Positions 26,256-35,373 of a DNA stretch of 64,000 nucleotides are shown here, in pieces. The DNA comes from Alphaproteobacteria bacterium (GTDB lineage: Bacteria; Pseudomonadota; Alphaproteobacteria; Micropepsales; Micropepsaceae), in the NCBI GenBank assembly GCA_016124635.1, contig WGNJ01000018.1, forward strand, positions 124,001 to 188,000, written 5' to 3'. Under the pieces are notes generated by a model that made no database searches, was not told the DNA's origin, and saw only the letters and a program-made list of their open reading frames with translations. Every line of letters begins with the position of its first letter. Within the stretch, counting starts at the first letter, position 1. The position numbers and the translations under genes are program-made.

Positions 26256-27655
26256 GTGGTCCCCTCTTCCTCCACCTGTTCGGTCTCGTCGTCCAGGCCG
26301 GCGTCGTCCTCGACAAGATCGAGGGACGTCCCATCAGGCAATCGCGCTGCGACTTCGCGCACATCGAGCTTGCCGGTCACAACATCCGCGACCAACCGGA
26401 TGCGGCACTCGTGGAGAAGTTGGATCTCGCGCTCGAGGCGGTCGACAGCGCGTTCGATGTCACCGGTTTGCGACCGAATGCGTTCGACAATACTGTCCTG
26501 CTCGGCACGACTTGATGGAATCGGAATTACCATCTGCCCATAGCGTTTGGAGTTAAGGTTCGCTTGGTGCAGACTGACCAACGCATGACTTCTGGCGTAG
26601 CTCCAAAACGCCGTGCTGTTCAACAGATAGCTTAGCCAGATCGCATTGTACTCCGAGCGCGTGCGGAGACGAACCAGATACGACGCAAACGTGATTTCAT
26701 CTTCGGCGTCACCAGAGAAGATACCCACTTTGCCGACCAACTCCGGGCTGTTGGTTCGATTGAAAAGCAGGTCGTTCTTCTCCAGCAGTAGCCCCGGCGG
26801 CACAGCGGCGAGCCCTCCTTTTTCGGGAACAACTACCTTGCCATCGCGAATGTGGCCCATGGTCAATACCCGGATCCTTCCATCTCCACGCACATTCTCC
26901 GAGGTCCCATAATCCATTCGAACGAGGAGCTGTTTCAGTGGCCGCACCTCCCAATGCTGCGGAATGTCGCCGAGCCAGGGGATGCCGGAAGGTTTGAGGG
27001 GGATGGACGGGTCGAGGCCGCGGGTGACGGCACCGTGGATGATGGCCTGCTTCTGCTCGTTGAGCAGCGCGATTACCTTTCGCTTTGCCCGGATCGCCCG
27101 TTCCAGCCGCCCGTTCGCCCAGTTCAGAAACCGCACAATCGCCGCCTGCTCTTCGGGCGGGGGCACTGCGACAGGCATCCGCTTGAAGTGGGAGAAGTCC
27201 AGATTTTGACGGAGGCCTGATCCGTAGCCGTAGATCGCTTTGCTGGAGTCCCAGACGTTGAGAAACTGAAAGCCGAACTCCGGCATCACTCCGGCGATCG
27301 TTCGCAGCGCCAAGTAAGCCGACGTGATGATACCGCGATCCCGCACCATCCCGACACGCAGGCTGGTGTGATCGTTCTGAAGATCAGTCGTTCGAAGGAC
27401 GATGTCGCCCGGGTTGACGATCTGGTAGGTCTCGAATGATTCTGGAACCAGTCCGTGGAGCTTCTCTCTAGGCTTGATGATGATGCGCCCGTAGCTGAGG
27501 GAGAGCACGGTTTTCTCCTTCATGCCGTGGTTGCGATCGTGGTTGGGCGCGAAAGCACCGAACACAGGTCGAGTCTCCCAATGGCCGGGCACCCGCCCGA
27601 GCCATGGCGTCCCCGAGTCCTTGTACTCCGAATACGGCCTGAGGTCGGCAATCAT
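26252..27655 (-). CDS. hsdS: Type I restriction specificity subunit HsdS
   Basis: The 467-aa protein has two target-recognition domains. Each begins with a W(L)G(x)(I/V)P(x)HWE(x)RP signature (PWLGRVPGHWETRP near residue 20 and PWLGDIPQHWEVRP near 230) and ends in a conserved long helix (EEQAAIVRFLNWANGRLERA in the first half, EQDSIVERIRSQTGDIERAV in the second). TRDs define the bipartite DNA target, which cannot be predicted here. An acidic tail (EDDAGLDDETEQVEEEG) is unusual. Coupled by 4-bp overlaps on both sides. Confidence 0.93.
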   Translation of the reverse strand: MIADLRPYSEYKDSGTPWLGRVPGHWETRPVFGAFAPNHDRNHGMKEKTVLSLSYGRIIIKPREKLHGLVPESFETYQIVNPGDIVLRTTDLQNDHTSLRVGMVRDRGIITSAYLALRTIAGVMPEFGFQFLNVWDSSKAIYGYGSGLRQNLDFSHFKRMPVAVPPPEEQAAIVRFLNWANGRLERAIRAKRKVIALLNEQKQAIIHGAVTRGLDPSIPLKPSGIPWLGDIPQHWEVRPLKQLLVRMDYGTSENVRGDGRIRVLTMGHIRDGKVVVPEKGGLAAVPPGLLLEKNDLLFNRTNSPELVGKVGIFSGDAEDEITFASYLVRLRTRSEYNAIWLSYLLNSTAFWSYARSHALVSLHQANLNSKRYGQMVIPIPSSRAEQDSIVERIRSQTGDIERAVDRLEREIQLLHECRIRLVADVVTGKLDVREVAARLPDGTSLDLVEDDAGLDDETEQVEEEGTT

Positions 27656-29880
27656 CGTCGGAGCACCTGCTTGAACCAGAGCAGCGCCGCCTCGCCCTCT
27701 TTGCGGGTAACCTCGTCCACCGTTCTGCTGTGCCGGATGCCATTGCGCAGCTCGGCCAGCTGGTCAAATCGCTTGGCTAGCGTCTCCTTGTTCGCGAAGC
27801 GAGCCTGAAACAGCGGCCAGTTCGTCTTACTCAGGATCGCATCTTGGACCTCTCGCAAGTCGGCGTATTCAAGCCGACGCAACAGTGTCTGGTAATGGCT
27901 TTGATCGAGTGCAGCGTTCTTCTTTGCAGCTGCTTGAAGGCGCTCATCGATCTTCTGTAGAACGTGCGGAGGTAGGCCAGCGGCATCGTCGCCCAAGGCT
28001 TCAGCGATAGCTGCACGAAGAGTCAGTTCCACGACCTCCAATTGAGCATCGAGCTCGCGCAGTTGGGGGGCTAGGTCGAGGCGCTCCTTGACCAGTAGGT
28101 CCTCGATCGCATCCTGGAGCGTCCGTTGACGCTCGGCCAGAAATGCATCGAAGTCGTCCGGGCCGAAGGGATCGCGGCGTAGGATGTCAAAGGCTGCGGG
28201 AGAGACGAAGTGAGATTCCAAAATCGCCCGCACCGCGGCTTCGCCATTGGCGGCAATCAGCTCCGGCAGGTACTCGTTAGGCAGGCGATCGTTGATTACC
28301 TTGCGGTTTGTAGCAGCGGTTAGCGGTGTCCGATTCAGAATCGTATCGATGGCGCTGCCGAGTCCGTGCTCTTTGCCCCAGCTTTTGGGAACGATGTGAT
28401 GGTCATCCAGGTCGCCATATTGCGGGACTTTGCCGGCCATCCAGTCGCGCGCACCGCGAAGCACCAATAGATTAAAGATGCCGTTGTAGACGGAGCTCCC
28501 CCGTTTTGTCTCGCGCCGCAGGTCGAGTGTTTTGAAGCGCCCCCGAAACTCGCCGATGAGCGCCGGCTCGGCCAAGTCGTCGTCGAACCACGCCTTGACG
28601 TCCAAATAGTCGCGGGCGCTCATGGATTCGACTGATCCGGAATAACGGTTGGTGAACACGCTTGCCCAGTACCAATGGCGGCTCTTGCGCTGCGCGTCGA
28701 GTTGGCGGACCGCGGGCAAAGTGTCCGCCGCGACCTGAAGGGCCGCGAAGACCGGCAGGATCGACACATAGGGCAGGTATTGCGACGCAATGGCGCCGAA
28801 CTCCTGCGGGTGACGCAGGAGTTCAATTGTGTTCTGCAGCGCCTCGACCGCTTCGCGCCAACGCACCTCGAACTCGGTGATGTCGCGAACCAGCACCTCT
28901 TTGCGCAGTGAGCCGTCGGCCTCGCGCACTTTCTTTTCCTGACCTGGCAACATGAAGTAAAGGTACTTGGGCGAACAGTAGGCTTGCCGAAGGATGGACA
29001 TCACCTGGAGAATGTAGACGTTCATCCGCTCAGTTTGCACGAAGTCCAGTCGCGGCGCCGCATCGCGCCACAGGTGCTTGAGCTGCAGACCTCGCGGCTT
29101 GAGAAGCGCGTTTATCAAGTCAAAAACGTCGAGCCGTATGCCCCGGCTGTTGATCTGGGTGAAGATGTCACACACCTTGTCGAGCTCCAGCTCCTGGTCC
29201 AGTTCAATGTACGAGATCTGGAACTGCTGCGTGATGCCTTCCAGGTGCTTGTCGAACAGCCGCCCGTTCTCTGCATGCCTTTGGGCGATCGCGGCACCCT
29301 TCTCGTCGCCGGCAGCGAGTGCCGCCGCCTCTCTAGACTTCCAATGCTCCTCGTAACCGGTTGACCACTTCACGACGGCGCGGTCCCCTCGGCCTACGAT
29401 GGCAAGCGGAAACTTGTGTTTCTCGTACTGCTCATGGTCAGTGCCTAGCGTCCTCTCACCGGTTCGCGTCCAGTCGTACTCGAACGCCTCGTCGTAGGCT
29501 TCTTCCATGAAGCGATCGACGCGAATGAAGTATAGAAAACGATTGGCACGACTTGGCGCCGGCACATCAGGCGCCATGAATGCGTAGTACATGGCAGTGA
29601 GCCTCTGCTGACCGTCCAGAACGATGTGCTCAGGAACGCCTTGCCCTTGAAACCCGTAGATGGGCTCGCAGGCGAGCGACTCGAAGTTCTCTTTCTTCCC
29701 CTTCCAGAGCAGCAAGCTGCCAATGAAGTAATCGAGAAAGATGGAGCGCATGAGCTCACTGATGTCCCAGGGCTTCCACTCGAACTCTCGCTGGAAGTCC
29801 GGGATGACAAAGCGGCCCTCGCGTAGTCGGTTTACTAGCGTCATTAGGCTGACGTGATCGGGCCTCTGTGCGTCTTTCAT
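27652..29880 (-). CDS. DUF262-DUF1524 protein (GmrSD-like) inside the type I operon
   Basis: The 742-aa protein has an N-terminal DUF262 domain (IPDFQREFEWKPWDISELMR at 26-45, DGQQRLT at 89-95), a helical middle, and a His-Me-finger/DUF1524-like nuclease motif DDHHIVPKSW (492-501) with downstream Asn residues (LNRTPL, TNRKVIND). GmrSD-family type IV enzymes combine these two domains, use nucleotides through the DUF262 domain and cut modified DNA. A further ~200 residues after the HNH region are helical. The gene sits between hsdM and hsdS with 4-bp overlaps, so expression is tied to the type I complex. Confidence 0.85.
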   Translation of the reverse strand: MKDAQRPDHVSLMTLVNRLREGRFVIPDFQREFEWKPWDISELMRSIFLDYFIGSLLLWKGKKENFESLACEPIYGFQGQGVPEHIVLDGQQRLTAMYYAFMAPDVPAPSRANRFLYFIRVDRFMEEAYDEAFEYDWTRTGERTLGTDHEQYEKHKFPLAIVGRGDRAVVKWSTGYEEHWKSREAAALAAGDEKGAAIAQRHAENGRLFDKHLEGITQQFQISYIELDQELELDKVCDIFTQINSRGIRLDVFDLINALLKPRGLQLKHLWRDAAPRLDFVQTERMNVYILQVMSILRQAYCSPKYLYFMLPGQEKKVREADGSLRKEVLVRDITEFEVRWREAVEALQNTIELLRHPQEFGAIASQYLPYVSILPVFAALQVAADTLPAVRQLDAQRKSRHWYWASVFTNRYSGSVESMSARDYLDVKAWFDDDLAEPALIGEFRGRFKTLDLRRETKRGSSVYNGIFNLLVLRGARDWMAGKVPQYGDLDDHHIVPKSWGKEHGLGSAIDTILNRTPLTAATNRKVINDRLPNEYLPELIAANGEAAVRAILESHFVSPAAFDILRRDPFGPDDFDAFLAERQRTLQDAIEDLLVKERLDLAPQLRELDAQLEVVELTLRAAIAEALGDDAAGLPPHVLQKIDERLQAAAKKNAALDQSHYQTLLRRLEYADLREVQDAILSKTNWPLFQARFANKETLAKRFDQLAELRNGIRHSRTVDEVTRKEGEAALLWFKQVLRR

Positions 29881-32195
29881 TTCTCTCTTCCGCTTATAAT
29901 TTCGCTCAGCACCCCCTCGGCCTCCTTTTCGATGGCGAGGATGTCGGCGCTTATCGCCTCCAGCGTGCGCAGCGGCTGCGGCTTATAGAAGTGGCGGGTG
30001 AAGCTGACTTCGTAGCCGATCTTGGCGGCGTCTTCCTTGATCCAGGCATCGGGCGTGTAAGGCAGCACCTCGCGGCGGATGAATGCTTCGATGCCGCCGT
30101 CTTCCAGCAGCGGTACCTGCTCGCTATCGCGCAAATCGGAATCGGGCTCGTACTCGACGATCGCGGACTTGCCAGCCACGGTCGCCTCGAATAGGCCGCG
30201 CAGTGGGTCGGCCTTGGTCTTGCCTGGTTTATGCACCTTAGCGATGACGGGCGGGGCCGTCTCGACGCGCCAGCTCACGGCCTTGAGGATCTGCTTCAAG
30301 TCAGGGGCGGTGAGCTTGATGTCAGCGTTCTTGAGCGCACTGTCTACTCGGTCACGGAAGAGGTTATGGTCCTCGAACAGGGATCCACCCAGCGCTACGC
30401 GCAGCTTCGTGGCGACCTCGACCAGGCGCCCGTCGCGCTCCCAAGTTTTCGGGTTGAGTAGCTTCTTGCGCTTTTTTTCGGGCAAACCCTTCCTGGCGCT
30501 GCTGCCCTCTTCGTCCTCGTCTTCGTTCTCGTCTTCATCTTCGTCGTCGTTGCCCCAGTTGGCCAGGCGCTTTTCCAACGCAGTGGAGACCTTCTCGAAC
30601 TTGTTGAAGAGGTCGTCGCCGAATTCCTCGTATAGAACTGCGCGAATGTCTTCGTTGCCCGAGGTGAACCGCAGCGTGTCAATCGCCTTGAGCGTGAGTT
30701 GGCTGTGCAGACGCAATGGGCGTTCGACTGTGACCTTCCAATAGCCAAAGCCCGCATTGGGGAAGATCTTGGATTCCGGTGTTTCCTTGAACTCCAGAAA
30801 GGTGCGGCTAATGCGATCAATATCCTCTGGTGAGAGTTCACAGTTTTTCTTGCCGAGATTTTTGCGCAGCGGCTTAAACCACTGACTGGCATCAATGAGC
30901 TGCACCTGGCCCTTGCGGTGCGTGGGCTTTTTGTTCGATAGGACCCAGACATAGGTGGCGATGCCGGTGTTGTAGAAGAGGTTGAGCGGCAGAGCGACGA
31001 TGGCTTCGAGCCAGTCGTTCTCGATCAGCCAGCGGCGGATGTTACTTTCGCCCTGCCCGGCGTCGCCGGTGAACAGCGACGAACCGTTGTGGACCTCGGC
31101 GATGCGGCTACCCAGAGCCGACTTGTTGTTCATCTTCGACGCCATGTTGGCGAGGAAGAGCATCTGACCGTCGCTCGATCTGGTGACGAGCGAAAGTTCT
31201 TCGCTGTTGTGCATCACCTTGAATCGCGGGTCGCGCATCCCCTTCTTGCCGCCCATCGCCTCGAGGTCTTTCTTCCAGCTCTTGCCGTAGGGCGGGTTGG
31301 CGAGCATGAAATCGAACTCTTGCGCGGGAAAGGCATCATTCGAGAGCGTGGACCGGTCGGCGCCGCCGACAATGTGGTCGGCGCTTTCGCCTTCGCCCTT
31401 CAACAGCATGTCTGCCTTGCAAACCGCGTAGGTCTCTGGGTTGATCTCCTGGCCGTAGAGCAGAGTCTTCACTTGTTGATTCCGCTTTACGCCGATTGCG
31501 GTGAGCGTCTCTTCGGCTACCGTGAGCATACCGCCGGTCCCGCACGCGCAGTCGTAGAGCAAGTAGGTGCCGGAGCGAATCTCGGCCTCGATCGGTAGAA
31601 AGACGAGGTTCGCCATCAGGCGCACGGCGTCTCGCGGCGTCCAGTGTTCGCCAGCCTCCTCGTTGTTCTCCTCGTTGAACTTACGGACCAGCTCTTCAAA
31701 GACCGTGCCCATCGAGTGGTTGTCGATGCCGGCCGGCGAGAGGTCGATATCAGGATCGAGGAATTTACTGATCAGCGTGCCGATGGCGTCGGCCTTTGAC
31801 AGCGTCTGCAGTTGGTTGCGGAATTTGAAGTTGTCGAGGATGTCCTGGACATTGGGCGAGAAGCCGTTGAGGTAGTCTTCGAAATCAGCAAGAAGTTGTT
31901 GCTGACTGCCGCGGGATTTGAGGTCACGCAGCGTGAACTTCGACGTGTTGTAAAAGGCCTGCCCGGCAGCGTCGCACAGGGCTGCGCGTTGCTCTGTGAT
32001 CCGCGCCTCGTCCAGCATCTGCTTGGTGTCTAACACCTTCCGCTTCGTCGCCTCGAGCACCGCATCCAAGCGCCGAATGACGCACATGGGTAAAATGACG
32101 TCGGGATATTTGCCGCGCTTAAAGAGGTCGCGCAGGACGTCATCGGCGATTCCCCAGATGAAGGATACAATCTTGTTGTGGGTAGCTTGATCCAC
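29877..32195 (-). CDS. hsdM: Type I DNA methyltransferase subunit HsdM
   Basis: The 772-aa N6-adenine methyltransferase has the N-terminal HsdM helical domain, SAM-binding motif I YDCACGTGGML (Asp215 region) and catalytic motif IV ANPPYGKSW (NPPY at 300-303). It methylates the HsdS-defined target and is also required for restriction. A very acidic insertion (DDEDEDENEDEDEEG, near residue 550) is unusual for HsdM, and the protein is longer than the common ~500 residues. It is the first gene of the operon, and its start at 32195 faces a 360-bp intergenic region shared with a divergent hydrolase gene. Confidence 0.95.
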   Translation of the reverse strand: MDQATHNKIVSFIWGIADDVLRDLFKRGKYPDVILPMCVIRRLDAVLEATKRKVLDTKQMLDEARITEQRAALCDAAGQAFYNTSKFTLRDLKSRGSQQQLLADFEDYLNGFSPNVQDILDNFKFRNQLQTLSKADAIGTLISKFLDPDIDLSPAGIDNHSMGTVFEELVRKFNEENNEEAGEHWTPRDAVRLMANLVFLPIEAEIRSGTYLLYDCACGTGGMLTVAEETLTAIGVKRNQQVKTLLYGQEINPETYAVCKADMLLKGEGESADHIVGGADRSTLSNDAFPAQEFDFMLANPPYGKSWKKDLEAMGGKKGMRDPRFKVMHNSEELSLVTRSSDGQMLFLANMASKMNNKSALGSRIAEVHNGSSLFTGDAGQGESNIRRWLIENDWLEAIVALPLNLFYNTGIATYVWVLSNKKPTHRKGQVQLIDASQWFKPLRKNLGKKNCELSPEDIDRISRTFLEFKETPESKIFPNAGFGYWKVTVERPLRLHSQLTLKAIDTLRFTSGNEDIRAVLYEEFGDDLFNKFEKVSTALEKRLANWGNDDEDEDENEDEDEEGSSARKGLPEKKRKKLLNPKTWERDGRLVEVATKLRVALGGSLFEDHNLFRDRVDSALKNADIKLTAPDLKQILKAVSWRVETAPPVIAKVHKPGKTKADPLRGLFEATVAGKSAIVEYEPDSDLRDSEQVPLLEDGGIEAFIRREVLPYTPDAWIKEDAAKIGYEVSFTRHFYKPQPLRTLEAISADILAIEKEAEGVLSEIISGREK

Positions 32196-32557
32196 TACTT
32201 CGCTTTCCTAGTTGTGCTTGGGGAGTTATGCGTTCCAGCGCTCGACGGTTCAATCAGATTCCGATGTTTTGTTGGAACAGAAAGAAGATTGTTGTAGGTG
32301 AGCGTCACCATCAGCAGGCGGCAACTCGGACGTAGCCGTTGTTACTGTGAGCGCCCTATTCGCTACACCGCGCTGAGATTTTCTCTCAGAACGCTGAGGG
32401 TCCCTTGAAGTATTTGTCGTCCAGCCGACCTTCTCGTCGCGCCGGTGCTCACGTGGATATATTCAGCTCACTCTTCGTCCTGTTGGACTTCTGAGCAGCG
32501 CTCGGCCGCGTGCTTTAGGTTATACACAATGGCTTCCTTGTGATGCGGTGGATGACA
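32196..32557. promoter_or_regulatory. Divergent intergenic region between hsdM and alarmone-hydrolase genes
   Basis: About 360 bp without a gene. It should hold the promoter of the five-gene restriction operon and that of the hydrolase. A small hairpin (CTGAGA ... TCTCAG around 32379) is visible. No classical C-protein operator was recognised. Confidence 0.45.
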
Positions 32558-33103
32558 ATGAAAGATGGACTCGATGGGGCGGCATTTTCAGATTTTGTCC
32601 GGGCGCTGGCCTTCGCCTCACGAAAGCACAGCCTTCAGCGGCGAAAAGACGCCGAGGCTTCGCCGTACATCAATCACCCGATAGCCCTCGTGTCTATCCT
32701 TGCCGTCGAAACAGGCGTCAATGACCGGGACACGCTTTGCGCTGCACTCCTTCACGATACTATCGAGGATACGGACACGTCCGCTAAGGAGTTGGCTGAT
32801 GCCTTCGGCGCGTCCGTCGCTGCGCTGGTAGAGGAAGTAACCGACGACAAGGGCTTGCCGAAGGCCGAGCGCAAGATACGGCAAGTGGAACATGCCGCAC
32901 ACTTAAGCCCCAAAGCGAGGCTGGTGAAGCTTGCCGACAAGATCGCAAACTTGAGGGACGTTGCCGACAGCCCTCCCGCCGAATGGCCCCTCGCTCGTCG
33001 CCAAGAATATTTTGATTGGGCGAAGCAGGTTGTTGATCGGATCAAGGACGCGCCTCCTGAGCTCCTAGCCTTATTCGACTCCGCGTATGGCCGCAGGCCG
33101 TGA
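32558..33103 (+). CDS. HD-domain (p)ppGpp hydrolase-like protein (MESH1/SpoT-hydrolase type)
   Basis: The 181-aa single-domain protein matches the hydrolase half of RelA/SpoT: YINHPIALVSILA, then LLHDTIEDTDTSAKEL (HD and ED metal/catalytic residues) and VKLADKIANLRDV. Stand-alone enzymes of this type (MESH1, small alarmone hydrolases) remove the 3'-pyrophosphate of (p)ppGpp or related nucleotides. No synthetase or TGS domain is attached. The start is uncertain among GTG 32540 and ATGs at 32543, 32552 and 32558; I favour 32558, which follows GGTGG. It is divergent from hsdM inside the island, so it is likely cargo, perhaps neutralising alarmone-like toxin products. Confidence 0.85.
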   Translation: MKDGLDGAAFSDFVRALAFASRKHSLQRRKDAEASPYINHPIALVSILAVETGVNDRDTLCAALLHDTIEDTDTSAKELADAFGASVAALVEEVTDDKGLPKAERKIRQVEHAAHLSPKARLVKLADKIANLRDVADSPPAEWPLARRQEYFDWAKQVVDRIKDAPPELLALFDSAYGRRP

Positions 33104-33138
33104 GGCATTCTCGGTAAGCATCGAGCTAATAGTGTTGG

Positions 33139-33240
33139 GTGTACGGATAACCCCCCGGCACAGCGGCGAAAAAACCTGAGCAATGCCGCGGCGGTCCGCC
33201 ATGCCGTTTCGATGTACCGAAATCAGTTGTATTCCGTACA
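33139..33240. promoter_or_regulatory. TGTAC-type half-sites upstream of the serine recombinase
   Basis: Three related half-sites occur before the recombinase: TGTACGGAT (33140-33148), TGTACCGAA (33213-33221) and inverted TTCCGTACA (33232-33240). The last two form an 8/9-match inverted repeat with a 10-bp spacer. Resolvase/invertase-type recombinases bind such paired sites; whether this is a recombination site or an operator is open. Confidence 0.45.
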
Positions 33241-33281
33241 GAACCCGGTAGACTCATCCGGGTCAACCGGAGGGCACTGGC

Positions 33282-33896
33282 GTGAGCGGGGGTAAACGTG
33301 TGGCACTGTACGTTCGGGTGAGCACCGACGGGCAGTCGACAGAGAACCAGCGCCAAGAGTTGCAGCAGGTAGCGGAGCGACATGGGTGGAAGGTCGTGGC
33401 CACCTATGTCGACCGAGGTGTCTCCGGTGCAAAGGGGCGCGAGCAGCGGCCCCAGTTCAATGCGCTGTGGCAAGCAGTGGCACGCCGCGAAGTCGACCTC
33501 GTCGCATCGTGGTCCGTGGATCGCCTCGGACGCTCGCTGCAGGACCTCGTCAGCTTCTTGGGCGAACTGCGGGCGAAAGGCGTCGACCTTTACTTGCACC
33601 AGCAAGGCCTCGATACGTCGACCCCGGCGGGCAAGGCGATGTTTCAGATGATGGGTGTGTTTGCCGAGTTTGAGCGCGCCATGATTGTCGAGCGCGTGAA
33701 GGCCGGACTGCAGCGGGCGCGAAAGGAAGGGCGCGTCGGCGGTCGTCCGCGTGTACCCTCGAGGATCGAGGAGCGCGCTCGGCAGCTGCTGGCAGAGGGT
33801 ACGGGCATCAGGAAGACGGCCGAATTGCTGGGGATAGGAGTCAGCGTCGTTCAGCGCCTGAGAGCTGAGGCTGCATATGTGAAGCATGCGCGATGA
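33282..33896 (+). CDS. Serine recombinase (resolvase/invertase family)
   Basis: The 204-aa protein has the catalytic N-terminal domain YVRVSTDGQS (nucleophile Ser in VRVST), the conserved SVDRLGRSLQDLVSFLGEL (Arg pair) and the E-helix region FAEFERAMIVERVKAGLQRA. A short C-terminal HTH follows (AEGTGIRKTAELLGIGVSVV). The GTG start at 33282 follows GGAGGG with 7-nt spacing. It resembles small resolvases/invertases rather than large integrases. Possible target half-sites lie directly upstream. Confidence 0.92.
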   Translation: MSGGKRVALYVRVSTDGQSTENQRQELQQVAERHGWKVVATYVDRGVSGAKGREQRPQFNALWQAVARREVDLVASWSVDRLGRSLQDLVSFLGELRAKGVDLYLHQQGLDTSTPAGKAMFQMMGVFAEFERAMIVERVKAGLQRARKEGRVGGRPRVPSRIEERARQLLAEGTGIRKTAELLGIGVSVVQRLRAEAAYVKHAR

Positions 33897-34266
33897 TCTC
33901 TTCCGCGGTCTAGCGCGCCTAGCGATTGCTCGTCGGGATCTGATGACGCGGGAAGCCGAATTATGGGATGAACTGGCCCAGCTTCTGGTTACGGCGGCCG
34001 AGGAAGAGGAACGAGCGCCCGCGTCCGAACCTGGTTCAAAGACTCCGGAAAATGACAAATTGCTTCGCGTGCATCACGCCGCTGAATTGCTAGGTCTATC
34101 GGCTTCGACGCTCAGCAAGTGGCGCGTAACTGGCGGGGGACCTGAGTTCATCAAGGTTGGCCGAAGGGTTCTGTATCAACGAGAAGCGATCGACAGGTTT
34201 ATCGCGGATAAGGTGATGCCACACACCTCACGTTATTTTCAGCATCCAACCGGAAAGAAGAAGTAA
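33886..34266 (+). CDS. HTH (MerR/excisionase-like) DNA-binding protein
   Basis: The 126-aa protein has a helical N-terminal region (LARRDLMTREAELWDELAQL-like helices) and a C-terminal excisionase/helix-turn-helix-17-type domain: LLRVHHAAELLGLSASTLSK, then WRVTGGGPEFIKVGRRVLY and REAIDRFI. It overlaps the recombinase gene by 11 bp, so it is translationally coupled. It could direct the recombinase or serve as the missing excisionase for the island integrase; both are inference. Confidence 0.85.
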   Translation: MRDDLFRGLARLAIARRDLMTREAELWDELAQLLVTAAEEEERAPASEPGSKTPENDKLLRVHHAAELLGLSASTLSKWRVTGGGPEFIKVGRRVLYQREAIDRFIADKVMPHTSRYFQHPTGKKK

Positions 34267-34531
34267 GACGCAGCCCACAAAATCCAGTCTCTGGCGGCCC
34301 GCCCTCAAGAGGTTTCATTCCTTGCCAGTGCAAACAGGGCGTTCAGTGCCGAAGGATCAGCCGGAGCGAAGTGAACGCGATCTTGATTGCGTTAGGCTGC
34401 TCAAGAATGATCTGCAGGACACGAGGTACGAGAGCTGCGAAGGGGAAAATCGCCACCGAACGGAGAAGAACCGTAATGTTGATGTGATTTTTGGCGAGAG
34501 ACGTGTCCAGCGCCCGGGTGAAGCGTTCAAA

Positions 34532-35002
34532 CTATACTCCCTCTTCTTCGTAGGCACGCCGCCCAACGGCGACGATTGAGCGCCATCTCGAATAAACGAC
34601 CAGGACAAGCGACAGTTGCACCACAAATTCAGCTGCCGCGCCTGTTAGGTCGGGATCGCCCACCGCACCGGTGAATTGAGATATCAGCTGATAGAACACA
34701 AACATGGCGTACCAAAAAAAGAGGTTCCGCAAAGGCGCTATGTATGGCTCCGACGGGCCAATTCTGAGGCCTGTGAAATTGAGCGGTCTCGTGCAAGAAA
34801 CAATTGAAGCCCGCACCTCGGCCAACACGCGCCAGTTGGAGACAAACGACGACAAGGCTGTGAGACCCGCAAACCCCTTGATTGCCAGGACAGGATGCGC
34901 GAAGGCCAGATCAAAAATGCCATTCGTGGTTCTGGTGACCTCGCCTGCGACCGCAGTCAATGACGTAGACAGCTCCACTCCAGCAAGCCCAACCATGGTC
35001 AC
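34532..35002 (-). CDS. Membrane protein, function unknown
   Basis: The 156-aa protein has a conserved-looking first half without strong helices and two clear membrane helices (PLRNLFFWYAMFVFYQLISQ and EFVVQLSLVLVVYSRW). The start is ATG at 35002 or two codons later. It stands alone between a recombinase module and a small Cys protein on the opposite strand. No family recognised. Confidence 0.5.
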   Translation of the reverse strand: MTMVGLAGVELSTSLTAVAGEVTRTTNGIFDLAFAHPVLAIKGFAGLTALSSFVSNWRVLAEVRASIVSCTRPLNFTGLRIGPSEPYIAPLRNLFFWYAMFVFYQLISQFTGAVGDPDLTGAAAEFVVQLSLVLVVYSRWRSIVAVGRRAYEEEGV

Positions 35003-35373
35003 CCCCGAAGTTGATCATGCTAGTTTCAGTGTAGAGCCATCAATGTCGGAGAGGCGCTTCTTCAGCGCCCGTCTCGTTCACGCAACACGTCTCTCAATCT
35101 AGAGGAGAAGTTCAAGATCGCTTTCCCTCCGAAGCATATCGCCCATGCGGTGTAACTGAGCGATCCGCACGCGTTGGCGCCATTGATGCAATGTGCCAAC
35201 ACGAGAGTGGCCGGCGGCGGCAAACGAGTCCGGTGCCGCCATCGCAGGGAGACCGACACCATGCAAGCGGTGGTTCAGTCTGATAGGCGCATATCGATCT
35301 TCGGCGAACAGACGTCGTTGACCGAGCTAGGATCTACTCAACATAGTGCGCAGCGAACCGAGAGAGGTCATGA
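35003..35373. other. Intergenic stretch without a recognisable gene
   Basis: About 370 bp. One GC-rich hairpin (GGCGGC ... GCCGCC near 35213-35240) is visible. It presumably contains the promoter for the Cys-protein/TIR pair. Nothing else was recognised. Confidence 0.4.
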
